The notes below the pieces were generated by a model, which saw nothing but the letters and a program-made list of their open reading frames with translations, did not search any database and was not told the origin of the DNA. A DNA stretch of 42,986 nucleotides from the NCBI GenBank assembly GCA_964431965.1, contig CAYSLU010000039.1:1-42986 (forward strand), in the 5' to 3' direction. A program made the position numbers and the translations under genes. Shown here in pieces: positions 24,725 to 32,800 of this stretch. Position 1 is the first letter of the stretch, and each line of letters starts with the position of its first letter. The stretch comes from CAYSLU01 sp964431965 (GTDB lineage Bacteria; Verrucomicrobiota; Kiritimatiellia; CAIKKV01; CAYSLU01).

Positions 24725-27565
24725 TCAGTAGGCGCCTTTGCCCCGGAGCACGACGGGGATGGTCTTCAGGAGAATGGTCAGGTCGAGCAGGAGCGACTGG
24801 TTCTTGATGTAGTAGAAGTCGTACTCGAGGCTCTCGTGCAGCGGCAGGTCCTTGCGGCCCATGATCTGCCAGAGGCCCGTGAGGCCCGGCTTGACCTTCA
24901 GCCGCTGCCGCTCCCAGTCGTTGTACTTCGCCACGAGGAAGGGCATCTCGGGCCGGGGCCCGACCAGGCTCATCTCCCCGCGGAGCACGTTGAAGCACTG
25001 GGGGAACTCATCGAGGCTCGTCCGGCGGAGGAACCGGCCGACCTTGGTGATCCGGGTGTCGGCCGGGTCCGACGGCGAGTAGGCGAACTTCGGCGTATGG
25101 ATGAACATCGTGCGGAACTTGAAGATGAGGAACACCCGGCCGTTCCGCCCGACGCGCTCCTGCTTGAAGATGGCCGGCCCCTCGGTCTCCAGGCGGATCG
25201 CAACCATGATGAGCAGCCAGAACGGGAGGGCGAGGAGGATCACGGCGGCCGAGACGGCGACGTCGAACACCCGCTTGAGCATGAGCGGCAGCAGCTCCAT
25301 GTTCTCGTTGCGCAGATGGGCGAGCGGGATGCTGCTGTGCTCGGCGAGGTCCACCTCGGCGGAGATGAGCTCGAAGAGGTTGGACACGATGTAGAAGTGG
25401 ACCCCTTCGCGGTTGCTGTGGCGGTTGATCAGGTCGATCACCTGCTTGTGCGGCATCATCGGCAGGGCCAGGAAGACCTCTTCGACGTGCTGGTCTTCGA
25501 TGATGCGCCCGAGGTCGTCCAGCGTGCCGATCACCTCCTCGCCCTCCACCGAGGTGCCCACGTTCGCGGCGTTCTCATCGACGAACCCGACGACCTCCGC
25601 CTCCTCCAGGCCGAGCCCGGACTTGAGGCGGCGGGCGATGAGGCGGGCGATCTCCTGGGTCCCGACGATCAGCGTGCGCGTGCGGGTCTCGTCTTCTCGG
25701 CCCCGGCCGATTGAGCAGTGAAGGGCCCGGCCGATCCAGCGGCCCAGCGCGACGAAGACCAGCGTGTACATCGACGTCAGGAGGACGACCGACTTCGAGT
25801 GGGGGCTGGACGTCAGGTAGAGCCCGAGCATCACGAACCCGGTCGTGACGGCCACGGACTTGGTGAGGATGACGAACTCGCTGATCCGGGAGAACCCCCG
25901 GTACGGCCGGTAGAGCCCCGAGAGGAAGAAGATGGCCAGCAGGAACAGGCCGATGGCCGGGAGGTAGCCCATGTAGAAGTCGATGGGATAGGAGGTGCTG
26001 CTCCCGAAGACGCGGAAGAGTACGACGCCGGTGTAATCGGTGGCGGCGCAGGCGAGGAAGACGGCGAACAGATCGCACAGGACCATGATGAACACGTAGG
26101 AGAACCGCCCGCGGTCGCGCTGCGGCGGGCGCAGGCCCCAGAGCGTGCCGAGGCCCATGACGATCCCGCGGAGCAGCAGCAGGATCATGGACACCGGGAT
26201 CATCATGAGGCGCGTCGTGGCCAGCCAGTTGAACGCCCGGCCGATGGCCCGCGCCGGCGCGCTGCCGAACAGGGCCGCCAGCGCGCGGGGCGGAGCCAGC
26301 GCGATGGCCTTGGCCGCCGACCCGACGGCTCGCGCGGCCCTTCCGATGGCGAGGGCGATGCCCGGGACCGCCTCGTAGGCGAGCCAGCGGAGGCTGGTGC
26401 GCACGGCGCCGAATACGATGCGGACGGGTGCGGAGTGCAGCGCGATGCGCAGCGCGCCGAGCAGGGCGCGTGCCCCGGCCGCGAGGGCGCGGCCCAGCGC
26501 GCGCGCCCCGCGGCCCAGAAAGCTGGCGGAGAGGCTGCGCAGCACGCTCCGGATGAACCCGCGCTTCATAAACCGCTTCATCGCCCGCGCGGCCGCGTGC
26601 AGGATGGGGATGTCCAGCAGCCCGACGAGAAAGGGGATGCAGGTGAGGAGGAAGGCCGCCGTCAGGGCGCCGGATCCCCATAGGTAGCGGCGGTCGAGCG
26701 GGGCCGCCGGCAGCGTGGCCGGCAGCGCCAGGGCCAGCGCCACCGAGAGCTTGAGCGAGTGCGGCGTGTACGAGTCGCCCTTCATCTTCTCGGGAAACAG
26801 GCGGTACACCGCCATGCGCCAGTAGGCCCGGCCGAACTTGACCTTCAAGTAGCGCATCAGCGTATCCGGATGCCGGTGGTAGACGATGGCGTCGGGATTG
26901 AACACCATCCGGTGCCCGCGCTCGGCCATGCGGTACGAGAACTCCACGTCTTCGTTGTTCGCCTTGGGGAAGCGCGTGTCGAATCCCCCGAGCGCCAGGA
27001 AGACGGAACGCCGGAAGGCGGCCGAATAGGTGTCGACGAAATCGATGGCGTCGGAGTCGAGCATCCGGCGGTAGCGCGACTCGAACTCCTTCTGGGCGAA
27101 GATCGCGATCACGCTGGTCTGCCGGGTGCGGTAGGCCCCCTTCACGGCGGCGACCTCACGCCCGCCGTTCCGGAACGGTTTGGTCATCTCCGCGATCCAC
27201 GTGGGGGTTGGCTCGCAGTCGTCGTCGGTGAAGAGGAGCAGGTCGCCCCGGGCTTCGCGTGCTCCGCGGTTGCGGGCCGCCGCCGGCCCCTGGTTCCGCT
27301 GGTGGATGTACCGGACGGGCGTGGCCCGGCCGACGTACGCGGCCACGGCGGCGGCGGTGGCGTCGCCGGAGCCGTCGTCGACGACGATCACCTCATACAT
27401 GCCCGGGGGGACGGTCTGATTCAGAACGGCGTCGAGGCAGGCATGCAGGGTATCGGCATTGTTGTACGTGGGGACAATGACGGATACGAGCGGCGCGGAC
27501 GAGGCCGCGCCGCTCGCCTGCGCGTCCGATGCGGGTGGTTTTTCGGATTCGCTCATGCCAGCCAT
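24725..27565 (-). CDS. Fusion: family 2 glycosyltransferase + polyprenyl-phosphate sugar transferase (WbaP/EpsE-like)
   Basis: A 946-residue membrane protein joining two enzymes. Residues ~25-250 are a GT-A family 2 transferase (VSVIVPTYNNADTL, EVIVVDDGSGD, LLLFTDDDCEP with the metal-binding acidic residues). Residues ~270-330 contain hydrophobic helices, and ~330-480 an Ala/Arg-rich amphipathic stretch (ARALGRALAAGARALLGAL). From ~490 on it is a complete polyisoprenyl-phosphate hexose-1-phosphate transferase: four or five helices, a CoA-binding-3-like Rossmann domain (TLIVGTQEIARLIARRL) and the catalytic domain (KQERVGRNGRVF, FKFRTMF, SLDEFPQCFNVLRGEMSLVG, VKPGLTGLWQ). Start 27565 has GGAG five bases upstream. 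It precedes the CpsB gene in one operon and probably starts glycan assembly on the lipid carrier and adds a further sugar. Confidence 0.9.
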   Translation of the reverse strand: MAGMSESEKPPASDAQASGAASSAPLVSVIVPTYNNADTLHACLDAVLNQTVPPGMYEVIVVDDGSGDATAAAVAAYVGRATPVRYIHQRNQGPAAARNRGAREARGDLLLFTDDDCEPTPTWIAEMTKPFRNGGREVAAVKGAYRTRQTSVIAIFAQKEFESRYRRMLDSDAIDFVDTYSAAFRRSVFLALGGFDTRFPKANNEDVEFSYRMAERGHRMVFNPDAIVYHRHPDTLMRYLKVKFGRAYWRMAVYRLFPEKMKGDSYTPHSLKLSVALALALPATLPAAPLDRRYLWGSGALTAAFLLTCIPFLVGLLDIPILHAAARAMKRFMKRGFIRSVLRSLSASFLGRGARALGRALAAGARALLGALRIALHSAPVRIVFGAVRTSLRWLAYEAVPGIALAIGRAARAVGSAAKAIALAPPRALAALFGSAPARAIGRAFNWLATTRLMMIPVSMILLLLRGIVMGLGTLWGLRPPQRDRGRFSYVFIMVLCDLFAVFLACAATDYTGVVLFRVFGSSTSYPIDFYMGYLPAIGLFLLAIFFLSGLYRPYRGFSRISEFVILTKSVAVTTGFVMLGLYLTSSPHSKSVVLLTSMYTLVFVALGRWIGRALHCSIGRGREDETRTRTLIVGTQEIARLIARRLKSGLGLEEAEVVGFVDENAANVGTSVEGEEVIGTLDDLGRIIEDQHVEEVFLALPMMPHKQVIDLINRHSNREGVHFYIVSNLFELISAEVDLAEHSSIPLAHLRNENMELLPLMLKRVFDVAVSAAVILLALPFWLLIMVAIRLETEGPAIFKQERVGRNGRVFLIFKFRTMFIHTPKFAYSPSDPADTRITKVGRFLRRTSLDEFPQCFNVLRGEMSLVGPRPEMPFLVAKYNDWERQRLKVKPGLTGLWQIMGRKDLPLHESLEYDFYYIKNQSLLLDLTILLKTIPVVLRGKGAY

Positions 27566-27610
27566 GCCGCTCCGCAACCGGATCCGGGGAGAGCGGCCTT
27601 TCTGGCGCAC

Positions 27611-27640
27611 AGGATACGTCATCGGAGCCGCCAGCGGCAA
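27611..27640 (-). promoter_or_regulatory. Candidate promoter for the fusion transferase operon
   Basis: TTGCCG (27640-27635), an 18-base spacer and TATCCT (27616-27611) on the minus strand, about 45 bases upstream of the start. Each hexamer matches four consensus bases. Confidence 0.3.
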
Positions 27641-27668
27641 GCCGCGGCGCTGATCGCAACAGGCCCGG

Positions 27669-28448
27669 TCACGGCGCCTCGGGACGGCGGAAGAGCCGAC
27701 AGCTGTTCGACCACGCGATTTCCGCAAGCTCGCCGGGCGGAAGGCCGCGGAGCGAGGCGATGCAGCGCAGGACGAGCGGGAGGTTGGCCGGCTCGTTCAC
27801 GCTTCGGGTATCCGCCCCGTCGGGCGCCAGGTCGGGCGAATCGGTTTCGATCAGCAGGCGGTTGAGCGGGACGGCCTGGACGGCGGCTTGGCCGCGCCGA
27901 TTGCCGGGGTGGGTGACGGCACCCGACCAGGAGACCCGTGCGCCCATGGCGCAGACGGACCGGAGCGACTCCACGGAGCCGGAGAACGAGTGGATGTGAA
28001 CGCCGGCCTCGAAGTCGGCGTGCGCGCGCAGGATCTCCAGCATGCGGCCCCAGGCTTTTCGGCAGTGTATGGCCGCCGGCCGCCCCTGCTCGGCCGCGAG
28101 CTTCAGCTGGGCCACGAATACCTGCTCCTGGTCGAGCGGGTCGATGCCGCCGACCAGATGGTCGAGCCCGATCTCCCCGACGACGGCAGCCGGGTCGGCC
28201 AGGCGCTCGCGGAGCCGGTCGAGCCAGTCGCCCGAGCGGCTCTCGATGTACATCGGATGGAGGGCGTAGGAGGGGACGACCTCCGGGTGCGCCGCGGCGA
28301 TCCGCCGGACATCCTCCCAGTCGCGCTCGGTGCAGCCGCAGCATACGATGCGCTCGACCCCGACGTCGCGGGCGCGGCCGAGCACGGCGCCGAGCCGGCT
28401 GGCGAGGCGCTCGTCTTGGAGGTGGCTATGGACGTCGAACAGGCGCAT
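27669..28448 (-). CDS. tatD: TatD-family metal-dependent DNase
   Basis: A 259-residue TIM-barrel hydrolase of the TatD family (3'-5' DNase and probable DNA-repair or quality-control role). Signatures are DVHSHLQDERL at the N-terminus, GEIGLDH with the metal-binding Glu, PAAIHCRKAWGRMLEIL, HIHSFSGS and LIETDSPDLAP. Length is typical. A terminator-like hairpin separates it from ketol-acid reductoisomerase upstream on the same strand, so it is probably transcribed from its own extended -10 promoter. The ribosome-binding site is poor (a GGGGGC about 11 bases upstream), but Met1 is where the family begins. Confidence 0.92.
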   Translation of the reverse strand: MRLFDVHSHLQDERLASRLGAVLGRARDVGVERIVCCGCTERDWEDVRRIAAAHPEVVPSYALHPMYIESRSGDWLDRLRERLADPAAVVGEIGLDHLVGGIDPLDQEQVFVAQLKLAAEQGRPAAIHCRKAWGRMLEILRAHADFEAGVHIHSFSGSVESLRSVCAMGARVSWSGAVTHPGNRRGQAAVQAVPLNRLLIETDSPDLAPDGADTRSVNEPANLPLVLRCIASLRGLPPGELAEIAWSNSCRLFRRPEAP

Positions 28449-28478
28449 GGGGATATCGTGCCCCCGATCTCGGCCGCC

Positions 28479-28487
28479 ACCATACCA
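28479..28487 (-). promoter_or_regulatory. Candidate extended -10 promoter for tatD
   Basis: TGGTATGGT (28487-28479 on the minus strand): the TG element plus TATGGT, about 30 bases upstream of the start codon. No clear -35. Confidence 0.3.
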
Positions 28488-28533
28488 CGTCTGGCGGCTG
28501 CGGGGGAGACTCCGGCCGCGGGGGAGAAGCGAA

Positions 28534-28563
28534 AACGGGATCGGCCCTGCGGCCGATCCCGTT
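28534..28563 (-). terminator. Intrinsic terminator after ilvC
   Basis: AACGGGATCGGCC (28534-28546) and GGCCGATCCCGTT (28551-28563) form a perfect 13-bp stem with a four-base loop. Read on the minus strand, the stem runs into TTTTC, the expected U-rich tail, about 30 bases after the ilvC stop. Confidence 0.8.
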
Positions 28564-28593
28564 CATTCGCGAATCCGCTTTGGCTGCGGCCTG

Positions 28594-29694
28594 CTAGTTC
28601 GACTTCCGCCCGCCCACACCCACGGCGCTCGCGCTGCCGCGGCGTGCCGCCTCCTTCGGGCGGAGGGCGCGAACGGCCTTGCCGGCGCGCCACATCTCGG
28701 AGTTCCCGATCGTCGACAGCTCGGCGTCGAGCAGTTCCCGGTAGTTCTTGCGCCCGCACACCGCGATGACGCGCTTGGCTTCCTTGCCGGAGGCCACGGC
28801 GCGGTACAGGTCCTTGAACACGGGCAGGACGGCCTTCTTGAACCGGGGCTTCCAGTCCAGCGCGCCGCGCTGGGCCGTGGCCGAGCAGTTGGCGAACATC
28901 CAGTCCATGCCGTTCTCGTCCACGAGGCGGATGAGGCTCTGCGTCAGCTCCTCGACGGTCTCGTTGAACGCCTCGCTGGGCGAGTGCCCGTTGGCGCGCA
29001 GCACGTCATACTGGGCCTCCATGACACCGGCCAAGGCGCCCATGAGCACGCCGCGCTCGCCCGTCAGGTCGCTGTGCACTTCCTGCTCGAACGTCGTCGG
29101 GAAGAGATAGCCGGATCCGATTCCGATGCCGACCGCCATGCAGCGCTCCTCGGCCCGACCGGTGGCGTCCTGGCCGACGGCGTAGCTCGAGTTGATGCCC
29201 GCGCCCGAGAGGAAGTTCCGGCGCACGGACGTGCCGGAGCCCTTGGGGGCAACCATGATGACGTCCACGTCCGGGGGCGGAACCACGCCGGACTGATCGC
29301 TGAACACGATCGAGAAGCCGTGCGAGAAGTAGATCGCGTCACCCGGCTTCAGGTTGCGCTTCACGATGGGCCAGATCACCCGCTGGGCGGCGTCCGAGAC
29401 GAGGAACTGGATGATCGTGGCGCGGCGGACGGCTTCCTCGATCTCGAAGAGCGTCTTGCCGGGAACCCAGCCGTCGGCTTTGGCCCGATCCCAGTCGCGC
29501 TTGAACGACGAGGCCTGGCCGATGATCACCTTGAAGCCGTTGTCCTTGAGGTTCAGCGACTGGGCGGGCCCCTGCACGCCGTAGCCGATGATCGCGATGG
29601 TCTCGTTCTTCAGGACCCGACGGGCCTTCGACAGTGGGAACTCCTTGCGGGTCACCACCTTCTCCTTCACGCCGCCAAAATCAATCAGTGCCAT
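28594..29694 (-). CDS. ilvC: Ketol-acid reductoisomerase, fungal/mitochondrial-like branch
   Basis: A 366-residue enzyme that isomerises and reduces acetolactate or acetohydroxybutyrate with NADPH in valine, leucine and isoleucine synthesis. The nucleotide-binding loop is IGYGVQGPAQSLNLKDNG. Metal- and substrate-binding blocks include FSHGFSIVF, APKGSGTSVR, INSSYAV, TTFEQEVHSDLTGERGVLMG and NGHSPSEAFNETVEE. These blocks, and the C-terminal RGALDWKPRFK and RKNYRELLDAELSTI, read like the yeast Ilv5 type rather than the short ~330-residue bacterial type. The start has AAGGAGG 9 bases upstream. It is a single gene here without other ilv genes, divergent from the subtilase. The last ~20 residues (Arg/Ala/Gly-rich) are a non-conserved tail. 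Confidence 0.95.
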   Translation of the reverse strand: MALIDFGGVKEKVVTRKEFPLSKARRVLKNETIAIIGYGVQGPAQSLNLKDNGFKVIIGQASSFKRDWDRAKADGWVPGKTLFEIEEAVRRATIIQFLVSDAAQRVIWPIVKRNLKPGDAIYFSHGFSIVFSDQSGVVPPPDVDVIMVAPKGSGTSVRRNFLSGAGINSSYAVGQDATGRAEERCMAVGIGIGSGYLFPTTFEQEVHSDLTGERGVLMGALAGVMEAQYDVLRANGHSPSEAFNETVEELTQSLIRLVDENGMDWMFANCSATAQRGALDWKPRFKKAVLPVFKDLYRAVASGKEAKRVIAVCGRKNYRELLDAELSTIGNSEMWRAGKAVRALRPKEAARRGSASAVGVGGRKSN

Positions 29695-29722
29695 AGTAGT
29701 TTCCTCCTTGGATGGTCCGCGT

Positions 29723-29750
29723 ACTGTATCGCTCCGGCGCCTCGCGTCAA
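29723..29750 (-). promoter_or_regulatory. Promoter for ilvC
   Basis: TTGACG (29750-29745), a 16-base spacer and TACAGT (29728-29723) on the minus strand, giving a short leader of about 20 bases that contains the AAGGAGG ribosome-binding site. Confidence 0.5.
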
Positions 29751-29803
29751 GACATTCCGGACACGGGTTCGAGGGCCCGGGCTGTCGGAGGCGCCCCGCG
29801 GTG

Positions 29804-29812
29804 TGCTATTCT
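29804..29812 (+). promoter_or_regulatory. Candidate extended -10 promoter for the subtilase
   Basis: TGCTATTCT (29804-29812), a TG-extended -10 about 46 bases before the start at 29859. The same TGCTAT form appears upstream of the membrane protein at 18815. The -35 is weak. Confidence 0.38.
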
Positions 29813-29858
29813 GATCATCCGCGCGGCCCGGCATGGGCCGGGCAAGGGGGTGGGATCC

Positions 29859-32800
29859 ATGGCAGGCGGACGCGGAGTGGGCGGATCGACGGGGAGCGGG
29901 ATGCTGGCCGTGCTTCTGGCGGTCGCGGCTGCGCTTGTGCGTCCGCCGGATGCCGCGGCCGGGCGGAAGGTCCAGGTGGCCGATCCGGCGGACGAGGCGG
30001 CGGTGCGCGCGATCGGCGGGCGCCTCATCGAGGACTACGGGGCGTTCCGGTTGTACGACGTCCCGGCACCGTCGGGAGGCGGCCGGACGGCCGCGGTGAG
30101 CCTGCCGGGCGAGGCCCGCGACGACTTCGATCGGATCCGGCTCAGCGTCGGCGACCTGGATACGGCGCAGCCGCCCCCGACAGCCCCGCGTGTGCCCGCC
30201 GTGCCATCGGGTCGGGCGCTCCGTCTGGTGCAGTTCTCGGGGCCGGTGAAGCCGGAGTGGCGGAAGGGGCTCGAGGATTCGGGGTGCCGGGTCGTCGCCT
30301 ACGTCCCGGAGAACGCCTATCTCGTCTACAGCGACGCGCCGGCGAATGCCCGGGTGAAGACTTCACGCGCGGCGCCGCACGTCCAGTGGGAGTCCGACTG
30401 GGATGGCGCGTGGAAGGTGCACCCGGCGGCGGGCGGGATGGACCTGGCCGGACGCACGTTTTCGGCGGCGACCAACGCCGTCGCGATTCAGCTTGTGGAG
30501 GACGCGTCGGCCAATCCCGTCACGCTGACCATGATCGAGCAAGCGGGCCTGGGCCCGCCCCTGCGGCAGCGCCGGGACCTGGGATACGTCAATGTGCGGG
30601 CGAACGTGCCGGCTGGAGCGCTGGCCTCGCTGGCCGCGCGACCGGACGTGGTGTCGATCCTGCCCGACGTCCCGCCCCGGCTGCACGACGAGCGGCAGGG
30701 TCAGATCGTGGCGGGCAACCTGTCCGGCAGCCTGCCGTCCGGCCCCGGCTATCTCGGGTGGCTGGCGTCGGCCGGGTTCACGCAGCAGCAGTTCACGGCA
30801 TCCGGGTTTGCGGTGGATGTGACGGACAGCGGGCTGGATGACGGGTCAACCACGCCGAACCATCTCGGGCTGTACGTGGCCGGCAATACGGCCGGGGTGA
30901 GCCGGGTGGCGTATGCCCGCCTGGAGGGCAGCGCGCACGAGGGGAGCACGATCCAGGGATGCGACGGCCACGGAACGCTCAACGCCCACATCGTCGCCGG
31001 CTTTTCCGACCGACCGGCCGGATTCCCGCACACGGACGGCAGCGGCTACCATTACGGCTTGGGCATTTGTCCGTTCGTCCGGGTGGGCTCCTCGGTGATC
31101 TTCGACCCCGCGGCGTTTACGAACCCCGACTACCGGAACCTCCAGGCCCGGGCCTACCAGGACGGCGCGCGGATCAGCGCGAACAGCTGGGGTGCGTCCA
31201 CGTATGGCGGCTACAACTCGGACGCGCAGTCCTACGACGCGCTGGTGCGCGACGCCCAGCCCGCCGGGTCCGTTTACGCGACGACGGGGAACCAGGAGAT
31301 GGTCATCGTGTTCTCAGCCGGAAACGACGGGCCGTCGAGCTCCTCCATCGGGTCTCCGGGCTCGGCGAAGAACGTCATCAGCGTGGGGGCGGGCGAGAAT
31401 GTCCAGGCGTTCGGCGGGGCGGACGGGAGCGCGATCGACGACACCGGCGCGAACAGCGCCAACGACATCATCAGCTTCTCCAGCCGCGGCCCCTGCTCGG
31501 ACGGCCGGCGGAAGCCGGAGCTGGTGGCTCCAGGGACCCACGTCAGCGGCGGCGTGGCCCAGGCGCCCAACCCCGGCCCGGACGGAACCGCGCTGGCGTG
31601 CTACGACGGCACCGGCGTGAGCGGTGGGGCCGGCGGCGCGGCGTTTCACCCGTCGGGCCAGCAGTTCTTCACCGCTTCGTCGGGCACCAGCCACTCGTGT
31701 CCGGCCGTCGCGGGCGCGTGCGCGCTGCTCCGCCAGTTCTTCCTGAACGCCGGGCGTGCGGCTCCGAGCCCGGCCATGACCAAGGCGTTCCTCGTGAACG
31801 CGACGCGCTACATGACGGGCGTGGCCGCGGCGGATACGCTGTGGTCCGCCAGCCAGGGATGGGGCGGGCTGGACCTGGGCGCGGCATTCGATTCGGTGCC
31901 CCGCATCCTGCGCGATCAGCTGGCCGGCGACGTGTTCACGGCCAGCGGGCAGTCGATCGTGCTCCGGGGCCGCGTGGCGGATCCGGCCCGGCCCTTCCGC
32001 GTTTCGCTCGCCTGGACCGACGCGCCGGGCAACACCGTTGGTGCGGCGTACAACAACAACCTGGACCTGGCGGTGTCGGTCGGCGGCAGCGCGTACAAGG
32101 GCAACGTGTTTTCGGGGGCGTACTCGGCTGCCGGCGGGTCGGCGGACGCCAAGGACAACCTCGAATGCGTGTTCCGTCCGGCGGGCGAATCGGGCGACTT
32201 CACCGTGACGATCACCGCCATCAGCATCAACTCCGACGGCGTGCCCAACTCGGGCAGCGCGATGGACCAGGACTTTGCGCTGGTGGTCTACAACGGCACC
32301 GTCGTCACCCAGGCGGAGTTGCGGCTGGCCTCCTCGTGGTACTCGGACGCGGCGGGCGGGAACGGGGACGGAGCCATCGATCCGGGCGAGACCATCCGCG
32401 ATACGATGGTTCTGCAGAATGCCGGCTCGGCGGCGGCGACCGGCATTGTGGCGGTCGTGAGCACGACCAACGCGGGCGTGACCGTGCTTCAGGGCGAGGC
32501 GGCTTACGCCGATCTGGCGTCAGGTGCGTCGGGCACGAACACCGTCCCGTTCGCGTATCGCATCGCCAAGACGGTTCCGTTCGGGGCGCTCATCGGCTTC
32601 TCGCACGTGTCGTCCTGCGGCTCGCTGGTCTTCACGAACGCGTTCGCGCGGCGCGTCGGCCGCCTGCTGCCCGGCGGCGGGGTGACCAATCGCGTCGAGA
32701 GCGTGGACGTGCCGCGTGCGATTCCGGACGGATCGTCCGTCGTCTCCACGAACATCGTATCGCTGTCGGGCGATCCGATCGTCGACGACGTGAACGTCCG

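Noticed and set aside
28330..29814. A plus-strand frame of 494 codons opposite ilvC and tatD
   Set aside because: Shadow of two well-supported minus-strand genes; no recognisable domain.
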